This document shows positions 25,316 to 34,165 of a DNA stretch of 64,000 nucleotides, piece after piece. Made by a program: the position numbers and the translations under genes. The notes below the pieces were generated by a model, which did not search any database, had not been told where the DNA came from, and worked only from the letters and a program-made list of their open reading frames with translations. This DNA is from PALSA-600 sp963842335 (GTDB lineage: Bacteria; Actinomycetota; Thermoleophilia; Gaiellales; Gaiellaceae), in NCBI GenBank assembly GCA_963842335.1, contig CAWJGF010000022.1:35142-99141 (forward strand), written 5' to 3'. Each line of letters begins with the position of its first letter. Position 1 is the first letter of the stretch.

Positions 25316-26706
25316 GTCGCTTTCCTGATCCCGGCGAGACCGATCGCCCCGCCGATGCCGATGAGCCCTGCGGTCACGAGCATCGCGAGGTGGTAGCCGG
25401 CCATGTCGAGCTCGTTCGTATTGCCCGCGACCAGCGCGCCGACGACGGCGATCCCGAGTAGTCCTGCGACCCGGGCGACGGCGTTGTTGACGCCGCTCGC
25501 AATACCGGCGTCGTGCTCGCCGACGTCTGCGAGCACCGTTGCGGTCAATGGCGCGACGATCATCGAAAGCCCGACGGAGAAGACGAGCAGCGGCGGCAGC
25601 AACTCGACCCAGTACGAAAAGCCGGGCTTCAGCCGCACCAGGCCGAGCACTGCCACTGCAGCGATGAGCGGCCCCACACCCATGAAGAGGCGCGGCCCGA
25701 AGCGCATTGACAACCTGCCGAAGCGGGGCGAGAGGACGAACATGACCACCGTGATCGGAACGAGGGCCAGGCCGCTCTTCAGCGCCGAATATCCCGCGAG
25801 TTGCTGCAAGAAGAGCACGAGGAAGAATGTCAACGTCGAGAGCCCTGCGTAAACCGCGAGCGTCTCGATGTTGGCGAACGAGAAGTTCCGCTTGGAGAAA
25901 AGCCGAAGCGGAAGCATGGGGTGGGCAGCCCGGTGCTCCCACCAGACGAATGCGGCGAGCAGCGCGAGACCGCCGAAGAACGACAGCAGGATGATTGGGT
26001 CGCCCCAGCCGCGCTGAGGCTCTTCGATCAACGCGAACACCGGCCCGCCGAGGCCGAGCACGCAGAGCGCCCCGCCGACGAAATCGACCGCCGGCCGGTC
26101 GACTGGGGGCGGGAGCTTGGGCACCGCGTAGACGACGAGTGCCGCCGTGGCGATCGCAAACGGGACGTTGACGATGAAGACCCAGCGCCACGAGGCGTGG
26201 GTCACGAGCCAGCCTCCCATCAACGGCCCGATCACGAAGGCAATCCCGGTCCAGGCAGTCCACGCCCCGATCGCCGCTCCGCGGGCCTCGCCGCTGAACG
26301 TCCCCGCGATCACTGCGAGGCCGGCGGGGGTGAGAATCGCACCGGCCGCGCCCTGAAGGCCCCGACCGACGATGAGGAGCGTGCCGCTGGGAGCCGCGGC
26401 ACAGAGAATCGACGTCAGGCCGAAGCTGACGATCCCGATCAGGAACAGCCGCCGCGGGCCGAAGAGGTCGCCGAGCGAGCCACCGACGAGGAGCAGCGAA
26501 CCGAGGGTGAGCAGATACGCGTCGACCACCCACTGCTGGAGCGCAAGGCCGCCTCCGAGATCATCCTGGATCGCAGGCAGCGCGACGTTCACCACCGAGG
26601 AGTCGACGAACACGATGACCGACCCGAGGATGCAGGCGACGAGGACCAATTGGTTGCGTGACGCCGTCGGCAGGTGTTCGATACTCGCAGAACAAGGGAG
26701 GCTCAC
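25312..26706 (-). CDS. MFS transporter, DHA2 (14-helix) drug efflux type
   Basis: 464 residues. VDSSVVNVALPAIQDDLG and WVVDAYLLTLGSLLLVGGSLGDLFGPRR are the DHA2 motifs in helices 1-2, and GIAFVIGPLMGGWLV is antiporter motif C. Export of a drug-like or amphipathic substrate by proton antiport is expected for the family. It heads the osmoprotectant operon, an odd partner. Start is uncertain: GTG 26706 lies 1 nt from the divergent cupin ATG and within that gene's ribosome site; the first membrane helix begins only at residue ~19, so a later start is possible. Confidence 0.85.
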   Translation of the reverse strand: MSLPCSASIEHLPTASRNQLVLVACILGSVIVFVDSSVVNVALPAIQDDLGGGLALQQWVVDAYLLTLGSLLLVGGSLGDLFGPRRLFLIGIVSFGLTSILCAAAPSGTLLIVGRGLQGAAGAILTPAGLAVIAGTFSGEARGAAIGAWTAWTGIAFVIGPLMGGWLVTHASWRWVFIVNVPFAIATAALVVYAVPKLPPPVDRPAVDFVGGALCVLGLGGPVFALIEEPQRGWGDPIILLSFFGGLALLAAFVWWEHRAAHPMLPLRLFSKRNFSFANIETLAVYAGLSTLTFFLVLFLQQLAGYSALKSGLALVPITVVMFVLSPRFGRLSMRFGPRLFMGVGPLIAAVAVLGLVRLKPGFSYWVELLPPLLVFSVGLSMIVAPLTATVLADVGEHDAGIASGVNNAVARVAGLLGIAVVGALVAGNTNELDMAGYHLAMLVTAGLIGIGGAIGLAGIRKAT

Positions 26707-26707
26707 G

Positions 26708-27103
26708 ATGGGCGATTACCAGATCGTCAAGCTCGACGACGTCGACGACTGGCTCGGTGATTACCCGGGCGAGATGCGCGGCATCACCTATGCGATCGGC
26801 GCCGAGCAGGCTGCGCTGACGCACCGGCGGATGCCCCAGCACACCGGCAGCAAAGGCTCATACGGCCACCGGCACAGGACGCAGGAGGAGATCTACTTCG
26901 TGCTCTCGGGCAAGCTGCAGTTCAAGCTGAACGACGAGATCGTCGAGGTCGGCAGGTACGAGGCGATCCGCGTGCCGCCGGAAACCTGGCGCGGCGTGTG
27001 GAACGACGAGCCGGAGGACGCAGAGCTCGTGATCGTGTCGATGAAGATCGACGACCCGAGCGGGGACACGGAGCGGTCGGCAGAAGACTTCTGGCCGGTC
27101 TGA
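26708..27103 (+). CDS. Cupin-domain protein
   Basis: 131 residues. Cupin motif 1 is complete (GHRHRTQEEIYFVLSG: two His and Glu), while motif 2 (GRYEAIRVPPETWRGVWN) has Trp/Arg where the usual His ligand sits, so metal binding may be weak. ATG is preceded by AAGGGAGG with 6-7 nt spacing, a strong Shine-Dalgarno. Small single-domain cupins include isomerases, dioxygenases and sensors; no reaction can be assigned. Divergent from the MFS gene. Confidence 0.85.
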   Translation: MGDYQIVKLDDVDDWLGDYPGEMRGITYAIGAEQAALTHRRMPQHTGSKGSYGHRHRTQEEIYFVLSGKLQFKLNDEIVEVGRYEAIRVPPETWRGVWNDEPEDAELVIVSMKIDDPSGDTERSAEDFWPV

Positions 27104-27196
27104 ACGAAGGTCACGACTGCCTGAGGCGGGTGCCCGTCGCCTGAGTTCGGCGCCGGGCACCCGTTCTGCGCCCCCAGCTTGACGTCGCGAAACGTT

Positions 27197-27307
27197 CTAG
27201 TTGCGACGGGGAAGGCGCCGCGCCGGCGGGCGTACCGTTCCGCCGCGCAGTACCTCCACATGTGCATCGGTGAGGATCTTCACCGCCTGTTGATCCCAAG
27301 GCCGCAT
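27197..27307 (-). CDS. Putative 36-residue micro-protein divergent from marR
   Basis: ATG 27307 is preceded on the minus strand by AAGGGAGA at ideal spacing. The product begins MRPWDQQAVKILTDAHVEVL and ends with an Arg/Pro-rich tail (PPARRLPRRN). Residues 5-20 could form an amphipathic helix. It faces marR across two palindromic operators, so it would be co-regulated. No homologue is known to me; the strength of the ribosome site in otherwise empty DNA is the main evidence. Confidence 0.45.
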   Translation of the reverse strand: MRPWDQQAVKILTDAHVEVLRGGTVRPPARRLPRRN

Positions 27308-27336
27308 CGCATTCTCCCTTCTCTCGACCTCGAATA

Positions 27337-27350
27337 TCTCGATATCAAGA
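27337..27350. promoter_or_regulatory. MarR-type operator, site 1
   Basis: TCTCGATATCAAGA, a 14-nt dyad with one mismatch to TCTTGA-N2-TCAAGA. Its centre is 30 bp (three helical turns) from site 2, between the micro-ORF and marR. Confidence 0.65.
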
Positions 27351-27366
27351 GACTAGCAGTGGAGAG

Positions 27367-27380
27367 TCTTGACGTCAAGA
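27367..27380. promoter_or_regulatory. MarR-type operator, site 2
   Basis: TCTTGACGTCAAGA, a perfect 14-nt palindrome 27 nt before the marR ATG. It contains TTGACG, a good -35 hexamer, so binding would block RNA polymerase: classic autorepression. Confidence 0.75.
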
Positions 27381-27407
27381 CATTTTCTGGCACGATGTGG
27401 TGAACAC

Positions 27408-27929
27408 ATGGCGACCGAAGACCACATCGATCGCTTCCTGGAGCGGCTCAAGCCGCTGGCCGAGGTCGGGATCGATCTCGAGGTCGAGGGAATCGTCGAT
27501 CGGGTGAACGGCATCAGCCGCCGGATCAAATCGGGCATGGAGCGAACGCTCGCCGAGCACGACCTGACCATCGCTGACTGGCACGTCCTATCGACGTTGC
27601 GACTTGCAGGGCCTGAGGGCCGGAGCACGCCGGGGGCGCTCGCCGCGGATATGGAGCTCTCGAGCGGCGCGACGACGAGTCGGCTCGATCGCCTCGAAGA
27701 GTCAGGGCTCGTGCGGCGCCTGCCCGATCCAAACGACCGACGCGGCGTCGTGGTCGAATTGACCGACGCGGGCAAGGCCGCCTGGGATCAGGCTGCGTCG
27801 GTGCAGGGCAGGCGCGAGGCGTTCTTCGCGTCTGCCCTCACGAAGCGGGAGCAGCAGCAGCTGAATGGGCTGCTGCGCAAGCTGATGCTGGCGTTCGAAG
27901 CCGCGCCGGGCGCAAAGACCAAGCACTAA
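27408..27929 (+). CDS. MarR family transcriptional regulator
   Basis: 173 residues. Winged-helix core: LTIADWHVLSTLRLAG, recognition helix TPGALAADMELSSGATTSRLDRLEESGLVRR, and wing DPNDRRGVVVELTDAG, flanked by N- and C-terminal dimerisation helices (the N-terminal ~45 residues are longer than in MarR). It most likely represses its own promoter and the divergent micro-ORF through the two TCTTGA..TCAAGA palindromes. The effector is unknown. Stop codon overlaps the stop of the convergent oxidase gene by 3-4 nt. Confidence 0.92.
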   Translation: MATEDHIDRFLERLKPLAEVGIDLEVEGIVDRVNGISRRIKSGMERTLAEHDLTIADWHVLSTLRLAGPEGRSTPGALAADMELSSGATTSRLDRLEESGLVRRLPDPNDRRGVVVELTDAGKAAWDQAASVQGRREAFFASALTKREQQQLNGLLRKLMLAFEAAPGAKTKH

Positions 27930-29011
27930 TCAAGCGAGGCGGTGCGGAGCCCGGCGTCGCCGGTACGCTCCCCAAGTGCGTGGAAGCTCTCCCGCGTGCG
28001 CTTGCCCTCGATGCAGTCGGCAACGTATGCACCGAGCGCCGGTCCGTGCTTGAACCCGTGCCCCGAGCCGCCGCCGATCAGCCACCACGAGTCGTGCAGC
28101 GGGTGGCGATCGACGATGAAGTGCGTGTCGACCGTGAGGCTGTACTGACAGACGCGTGCGCCGACCACCGCCGTCTCGGCGAGCGCCGGGAAGCGCCGGG
28201 CCGCATACGCGCGCGCCTCGCGCTCGAGCTCGATGGACGGCAGCCGGTCGAGCGTGTCGGGATCGACTTCGGTGCCGCCGAAGTCGGGTGAGACCTTCAC
28301 ACCGAGGCCACCGATCTCGCCGTGCCCGTAGAACGATGCGTCGTACTCGCAGAAACCGGGTGCTCCCCGCCACGCGGCGTCGCCCCCGAAGAAGAAGACG
28401 TCACGGCGCAAGATCCTCAGCTCGACCTCCTGTGGGAAGAGGGCCGGCAGCCAGGCTCCGCACGCCCACACGACGACGTCTGAGCGAGGCTCGTCGGCAG
28501 GCGTCATGCGGCCGCTCTGCAGGCGAACGCCCGACCGCGCCCCGTCCGAGACGAGCAGCTGCGTGGCCCGCCGCGCGTGCAGCACGCCGGCGTCCGGCTC
28601 GAAGAGGACGGCGTGGAGATCGTCGACCGCGAGCGAGGGGTAGAGGCGGCGTGCCTCATCGGGCGACAACCATTCGTAGGGGATTCCCAGTCGCCGCAGC
28701 GATTCGCGGCTCGACGCCTCGAACCCGTCGGCGCGCTGGGCGAACCAGGCAACGCCGACCGCCTCCCAGATGTGCGTGCCGGTCTCCTCCTGAAGCTCGA
28801 GCCATGCCGTGCGGGCGCGCCACGCGAGGTCGGCATACCAATCGGTCTGCCCGTGCCCTGCGCGGAGCAGGCGCGTGTCGCCGCCCGACGCCGAGCGCAC
28901 GGTGCCGGGCGCGTATTGCTCCACGAGGTCGACCTCCCAACCTCGGCGCGCGAGCTCGCGCGCGGTCGACGCGCCGAAGACACCGGCGCCGACGACTGTC
29001 GCGCTGCTCAC
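27926..29011 (-). CDS. FAD-dependent amine oxidase, sarcosine / N-methyltryptophan oxidase family
   Basis: 361 residues. FAD Rossmann motif VVGAGVFGASTARELARRG, then GGDTRLLRAGHGQTDWYADLA and FEPDAGVLHARRA, as in monomeric sarcosine oxidase and SolA. The Cys near residue 288 (GARVCQYSLTVDTHFIVDRH) matches the Cys that binds flavin covalently in those enzymes, and GGGSGHGFKHGPALG closes the site. It oxidises a secondary amine, releasing H2O2. Its ATG overlaps the trpA stop by 4 nt, so it is the last gene of the trp operon; an N-alkylated tryptophan or related amine as substrate is an inference from that position. Confidence 0.85.
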   Translation of the reverse strand: MSSATVVGAGVFGASTARELARRGWEVDLVEQYAPGTVRSASGGDTRLLRAGHGQTDWYADLAWRARTAWLELQEETGTHIWEAVGVAWFAQRADGFEASSRESLRRLGIPYEWLSPDEARRLYPSLAVDDLHAVLFEPDAGVLHARRATQLLVSDGARSGVRLQSGRMTPADEPRSDVVVWACGAWLPALFPQEVELRILRRDVFFFGGDAAWRGAPGFCEYDASFYGHGEIGGLGVKVSPDFGGTEVDPDTLDRLPSIELEREARAYAARRFPALAETAVVGARVCQYSLTVDTHFIVDRHPLHDSWWLIGGGSGHGFKHGPALGAYVADCIEGKRTRESFHALGERTGDAGLRTASLD

Positions 29012-29706
29012 GGTGCGTCCAGCGCGGACCGCAGCGAACGGACGAAGCTCGACAGCTCCGCGGAGCTCACTTCGGCGGCCTCGACCGCCCGCGAGCCCAC
29101 CACGATGCCGTCGACGAGCTCGCCCGCAGCGCGCGCGTGCTCCGGTGTCGAGATCCCGAAGCCCGCGTACAACGGTGCGTCCGTGATGGCGCGGGCCCGC
29201 TCGGCGAGCGGCGCGAGCGTGGGGGCGAGCTCGTTCCGCGCGCCGGTGATCCCGGCGACGGTGACGAGATAGAGCCAGCCGTCCGTCGTGTCCGCGGCGA
29301 GCCTCAGCCGTTCGTCGGTCGAGGTCGGTGCGACGAGTTGCACTCGCCGCAGCTCTGGGCGAACGTCCGACGGGAGGTCGGCAATGATCAGTGACGTCGC
29401 TCCAGCGCCATGCGCGTCATGTTCGAAGCGCTCCCAGCCATACGCATCGAGCAACGAGGAATACGTCATCGGAATCAGCGGCACCTCGACGAGGGCACGC
29501 GTCTCTGCCAGGCACTCGAGGCAGCGCTGCGTCCGCATCCCGGCGGCGAGCGCCCGCTCGCCGGCCCGGCGGATCACCGGCCCGTCGGCGAGCGGATCAG
29601 AGAACGGGAAGCCAAGTTCGACGATGTCAGCACCGGCTTCCACCGCGGCTTGGGCGAGCGCCGGCGTCTCCGGCATCGACATCAGGTAAACGACGAGCGT
29701 CTTCAT
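29008..29706 (-). CDS. trpA: Tryptophan synthase alpha chain
   Basis: 232 residues, about 30 shorter than usual at the N-terminus. The catalytic Glu and Asp are both present in IVELGFPFSDPLADGPVI, and GITGARNEL and APLYAGFGIS form the phosphate-binding loops. It cleaves indole-3-glycerol phosphate and passes indole to TrpB. ATG overlaps the upstream GNAT stop by 4 nt, and its stop overlaps the oxidase start, so all three are translationally coupled. Confidence 0.93.
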   Translation of the reverse strand: MKTLVVYLMSMPETPALAQAAVEAGADIVELGFPFSDPLADGPVIRRAGERALAAGMRTQRCLECLAETRALVEVPLIPMTYSSLLDAYGWERFEHDAHGAGATSLIIADLPSDVRPELRRVQLVAPTSTDERLRLAADTTDGWLYLVTVAGITGARNELAPTLAPLAERARAITDAPLYAGFGISTPEHARAAGELVDGIVVGSRAVEAAEVSSAELSSFVRSLRSALDAP

Positions 29707-30242
29707 TCGCCGGGGAGGAGTGAGAAGAGGATCGCGTCGGCGCGGCCGTTGCCGTGACGGAGCAGCGACCGCAGAAGACCTTCGCGCGAGAAGCCTGCCC
29801 GCTCGAGCACGCGGATCGAGGCGGTGTTCTCGGGGCGCACGACTGCTTCGACCCGCATGACGCCCACGCTGAAAGCGTGGAGCGCGAGCGCGCGGGCCGT
29901 GCGGGTTGCGATGCCGCGGCCCCGGGCCGCCAGGTGCAGCCAGTAGCCGAGCTCGACCCGATCGCGCAGTACGTCGTAGTTCGTGAGAGAGGCGCCGCCG
30001 GCGATCGTGTTGCCGTCGACGATCATCAGGGGATAGAGCCGTCCGCTCTCCCGGAGGGTGCCGAGCCGGTCCGCCATGAACGCCTCTATCTCGCGCTCCG
30101 TCAATCGCGGCAGCCCCGCTTCGCCGCCGACCGAATCGTCGAGGAAGGCGGGCGCGATCGTCGGCACGTCGGCCGCTGTCGGCGGTCGAAGCAGCAGCTC
30201 ACCCACCTGCAGGCCCTCGGGCGGAAACGGGAACTCGGTCAC
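29703..30242 (-). CDS. GNAT acetyltransferase, RimJ/RimL type, inside the trp operon
   Basis: 179 residues. LLLRPPTAADVPTIAPAF at the start, YWLHLAARGRGIATRTARALALHAF as the acetyl-CoA loop, and VRPENTASIRVLERAGFSREGLLR near the end are RimJ/RimL features. These enzymes acetylate protein N-termini or small amines. GTG 30242 is the first start after trpB (49-nt gap), and the stop overlaps trpA. Nothing in the sequence links it to tryptophan chemistry; position suggests acetylation of an indole amine or simple hitch-hiking. Confidence 0.85.
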   Translation of the reverse strand: MTEFPFPPEGLQVGELLLRPPTAADVPTIAPAFLDDSVGGEAGLPRLTEREIEAFMADRLGTLRESGRLYPLMIVDGNTIAGGASLTNYDVLRDRVELGYWLHLAARGRGIATRTARALALHAFSVGVMRVEAVVRPENTASIRVLERAGFSREGLLRSLLRHGNGRADAILFSLLPGE

Positions 30243-30291
30243 ACGCGTGTCTCGTGGTCGTCGAACGCGTCGGTCCGCTGCGCGTTGTCCG

Positions 30292-31404
30292 TCAACGCGC
30301 AAGCACCTCGGCGAGATCCTTGTCGCCGCGGCCCGAGAGGCACACCAGGACGAGGTTCGCGTCGACGTCGAGCGCGCGTGCCAGCGCGTGTGACGATTCG
30401 AGCGCGGGGACGATGCCCTCCGTCTCGCAGAGCAGGTGGAACGTCGCGAGCGCATCGTCATCTGTGGCGGTGACGTACTGAGCGCGTCCCGAGTCCCGCA
30501 GGAACGCATGCTCAGGCCCGACGCCCGGGTAGTCGAGTCCTGCCGAGATCGAGTGGGCGTCGAGAATCTGCCCGTCCTCGTCAGCGAGCAGCGAGGACCG
30601 CGCACCGTGCAGCACTCCCGCCCGCCCGCTGCCGAGTGAGGCCGCGCCGGCAGCCTCGACGCCGATCAGGCGCACCTCGTCATCGGGCACGAAGTCGAAG
30701 AACATGCCAATCGCGTTCGACCCTCCGCCGACGCACGCGACGACCGCGTCAGGAAGGCGACCTTCGACGGCCAGTACCTGGGCCCGCGCCTCGCTGCCGA
30801 TCACCCGCTGCAGCTCGCGCACCATCTCGGGGTACGGCGCCGGGCCGACGCACGAGCCGATCAGGTAGTAGGTGTCGTCGACGTTGGCGATCCAGTCGCG
30901 AATTGCCTCGCTCGTCGCTTCCTTGAGCGTGCGGGTGCCGAACTCGACGGCGCGCACCTCCGCGCCGAGCAGGTTCATGCGCTCGACGTTCGGGGCTTGC
31001 CGCCGCATGTCTTCGCTGCCCATGTAGACGATGCATTCGAGACCGAAGCGGGCACAGACCGTCGCCGTGGCGACGCCGTGCTGACCCGCGCCCGTCTCGG
31101 CGACGATGCGGCGCTTGCCGAGGCGTTGCGCGACCACCGCCTGGCCGAGTGCGTTGTTCAGCTTGTGCGCGCCGGTGTGCAACAAGTCTTCGCGCTTCAG
31201 GTACATGCGACGGTCGGGCGCGAAGCGCTCGACGCGCGTCAGCGGCGTCGGTCGGCCGGCGTAGGTTGCGAGGAGCGCGCCCAGTTCGGCGCGGAAGCTC
31301 TCATCGCCGACGAGCGAATGCCAGGCTCCTTCGAGCTCGTCGAGCGCGGGGATGAGCGTCTCGGGGACGTACCGGCCGCCGTAGACGCCGAAGGTCGAGC
31401 TCAT
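30292..31404 (-). CDS. trpB: Tryptophan synthase beta chain
   Basis: 370 residues. PLP lysine in REDLLHTGAHKLNNALGQ (about residue 75), ETGAGQHGVATATVCARFGL for substrate, and the phosphate-binding CVGGGSNAIGMFFDF are all intact; ESSHALA near the C-terminus is also canonical. Converts indole and serine to tryptophan. ATG 31404 gives the conserved FGVYGGRYVPE N-terminus and overlaps the trpCF stop by 4 nt. Length is slightly below the usual ~395. Confidence 0.96.
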   Translation of the reverse strand: MSSTFGVYGGRYVPETLIPALDELEGAWHSLVGDESFRAELGALLATYAGRPTPLTRVERFAPDRRMYLKREDLLHTGAHKLNNALGQAVVAQRLGKRRIVAETGAGQHGVATATVCARFGLECIVYMGSEDMRRQAPNVERMNLLGAEVRAVEFGTRTLKEATSEAIRDWIANVDDTYYLIGSCVGPAPYPEMVRELQRVIGSEARAQVLAVEGRLPDAVVACVGGGSNAIGMFFDFVPDDEVRLIGVEAAGAASLGSGRAGVLHGARSSLLADEDGQILDAHSISAGLDYPGVGPEHAFLRDSGRAQYVTATDDDALATFHLLCETEGIVPALESSHALARALDVDANLVLVCLSGRGDKDLAEVLAR

Positions 31405-32552
31405 CGCGCAGCCTCCACCCAGGCGCGGAGAGCGTCGTGATCCTTCACACCCGGGGCTTCCTCGGTCGAGCGGGCCGAGTCGACGGCCCACGGCGAGACG
31501 GCCGCGACCGCGGCAGCCACGTTGCCGGCATCGAGACCTCCTGCGAGCATCACCCGTCCCGCAGTCAGCTTCGCGCGTTCCAGGTGCGTCGCATCGGACG
31601 CTGCCCACGGCAGATCGACGACGGTGCCGACCTGCTCGCCTGCGTGCAGGAGCACGGCGTCGCGCGACCGGTGGCCGTCCTCGCGTCCGTAGAACTGCAC
31701 GAGATCCGCTTCGGTCTGCTCGATCTCACCCACGAAGACCGCGACGCGCAGGACGGTGTCGGGTGCGTCGAGGATGGCGTCGGCCCGGCGCGGGCTCTCG
31801 GGCGCAAGGATGAACCCGACCATGTCTGCACCCGCAGCGACGGCTGCGTCGACATCGTCCTGCCGGGTCAGTCCGCAGACCTTGACGAGCGGCCGGGAGA
31901 GCAACTCGGTCAGCTTTGCGCCAGGATCGGCGGCACGCATCAAGGTCGAGCCGACGAGGATCGCGCGCGCCCCGGCGAGCTCCGCTGCTGCCGCTTGCGC
32001 GCGCGTCGAGATACCGCTCTCGGCGATCACGACGCGGTCGCGCGGCACACGTGCGAGCAGTCGAAGCTGCTCGCGCCGATCGATCCGAAAGCTCGAGAGG
32101 TCGCGCGCATTGACACCGATCACGGGCGCGCCGAGTGCGAGCGCGCGATCGATCTCGGCGGCGTCGTGTGCCTCGACGAGTGTGTCGAGGCCCAGCGAGC
32201 CCGCGGAGCGGATGAGCGCAGCGCACGTCGCATCCGGCAGGTCGCGAAGCAGTAGGAGCACAGCATCCGCTCCTGCGTCGCGGGCGGTGGCGAGATGGTC
32301 GGAGGTCGAGAAGAAGCCCTTCGCAAGGAGCGGCAAGCTTGTCGCCTCGCGGGCGGCCCGCAGATCGTCCCAGGATCCGCCGAACCGGTCGTCGACGAGT
32401 ACCGACATCGCGCGCGCGCCGGACTGCTCGTAGCTGCGGGCGACCGTCGCGACGTCGGCATCCGGTCGGATGTCACCTGCCGACGGCGAGCGGCGCTTGA
32501 ACTCGGCGATCGCACCGAACCCACGGTGCTCGAGTGCGCGGGCGAACCTCAT
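31401..32552 (-). CDS. trpCF: Fused indole-3-glycerol phosphate synthase / phosphoribosylanthranilate isomerase
   Basis: 383 residues. Residues 1 to ~218 are TrpC: IAEFKRRSPSAG, LLAKGFF, LVEAHD, GVNARDL and IAESGIS carry the catalytic Glu/Lys, Lys, Glu, Asn and Glu. From VKVCGLTRQDDVDAAVAAGAD (~residue 219) it is TrpF, with the catalytic Cys and, near the end, Asp in WAVDSARS. The enteric-type order C-F is therefore found here in an actinobacterium. The TrpC part lacks the usual N-terminal ~45 residues. Both reactions precede TrpA/TrpB in the pathway. ATG overlaps trpD by 4 nt. Confidence 0.93.
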   Translation of the reverse strand: MRFARALEHRGFGAIAEFKRRSPSAGDIRPDADVATVARSYEQSGARAMSVLVDDRFGGSWDDLRAAREATSLPLLAKGFFSTSDHLATARDAGADAVLLLLRDLPDATCAALIRSAGSLGLDTLVEAHDAAEIDRALALGAPVIGVNARDLSSFRIDRREQLRLLARVPRDRVVIAESGISTRAQAAAAELAGARAILVGSTLMRAADPGAKLTELLSRPLVKVCGLTRQDDVDAAVAAGADMVGFILAPESPRRADAILDAPDTVLRVAVFVGEIEQTEADLVQFYGREDGHRSRDAVLLHAGEQVGTVVDLPWAASDATHLERAKLTAGRVMLAGGLDAGNVAAAVAAVSPWAVDSARSTEEAPGVKDHDALRAWVEAAR

Positions 32553-33567
32553 GCTGCCACCGGTGCCTGAGAGAACGCGGCGAGCTCTTCGAGTCGCTGG
32601 GCCGCCGCGCCCGAGTCGAGCGCTGCTTCGGCCAGTGGTATTCCTTCCGCGAGATCGGCTGCATGCCCGCCCGCGGCGATCGCGCCCGCAGCGTTGAGCA
32701 CGATCGCCGAGCGGCAGGCACCGCCCGCGCCGGCGAAGACCTCGCGGATCGTTCGGGCGTTCTCCGCAGGCGTTCCGCCGCGCAGCTCGCCCGGGTCGCA
32801 GCGCGGGATGCCGAGGTCGAGCGGATCGACCTCGCGGCGGCGGAGATTTCCGTCGACGACCTCGCAGACGAGGTTCGGCCCAGCGGGCGAGAGCTCGTCG
32901 ATGCCGCCCGCTCCGTGAACCACGAACGCCCGGTGCGCGCCGAGCTTGGCGAGCACGTCGGCGATCACGGGCACGAGCTCCGGCGAATAGACGCCGACCA
33001 CCTGGGCGCGTGCGCCGGCGGGGTTCGTGAGCGGCCCGAGCACGTTGAAGACCGTACGCGCTGCGAGCTCGTGGCGGACGGGACCTGCGTGCTTCATCGC
33101 AGGATGATGTGTGGGTGCGAACATGAAGCCGAAGCCCAGCTCGTCGATCGACTGAGCGATCCGATCCGGATCGAGCGCGAGCTCGAAGCCGAGCTCCTCG
33201 AGCACGTCGGCACTGCCGGACGCCGACGAGACCGAGCGGTTCCCGTGCTTCGCGACTCCCGCGCCCGCCGCTGCGGCGACGAGCGCGGCGGCCGTCGAGA
33301 TGTTGAACGTCCGGCCGCCGTCACCCCCGGTGCCGGCGGTGTCGACGAGGTCGTCGCGCTTCGGCGACACCGGCAGGACGTGCGCGCGCATCGCCTCGGC
33401 GCAACCGGCGATCTCGTCGGCAGTCTCTCCCTTCAACCGCAGGGCGACGAGGAACCCGCCGATCTGCGCGGGCGTCGTCTCGCCCGACATGATCGCGTCC
33501 ATCACACCTCGCGCTTGGTTGCGAGTCAGGTCGCGGCCGTCGAGCAGGTGAGCGAGAGCGGACTGGA

Positions 33568-33571
<4 letters not shown>
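32549..33571 (-). CDS. trpD: Anthranilate phosphoribosyltransferase
   Basis: 340 residues, normal length. DTAGTGGDGGRTFNISTAAA is the PRPP loop, KHGNRSVSSASGSADVLEELG the anthranilate channel, and HPAMKHAGPVRHELAARTVFN the second family block. Transfers phosphoribosyl to anthranilate. ATG overlaps the trpG stop; stop overlaps the trpCF start. Confidence 0.96.
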
Positions 33572-34125
<554 letters not shown>

Positions 34126-34165
34126 CTCTCGGCTCCCTGGCCGGCGGCTGTCGCGGTGGGATCCC

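Noticed and set aside
25316..26533. N-terminal extension of the osmoprotectant ATPase
   Set aside because: It overlaps the MFS gene in another frame and is Arg-rich; the GTGA overlap at 25312-25315 gives the natural start.
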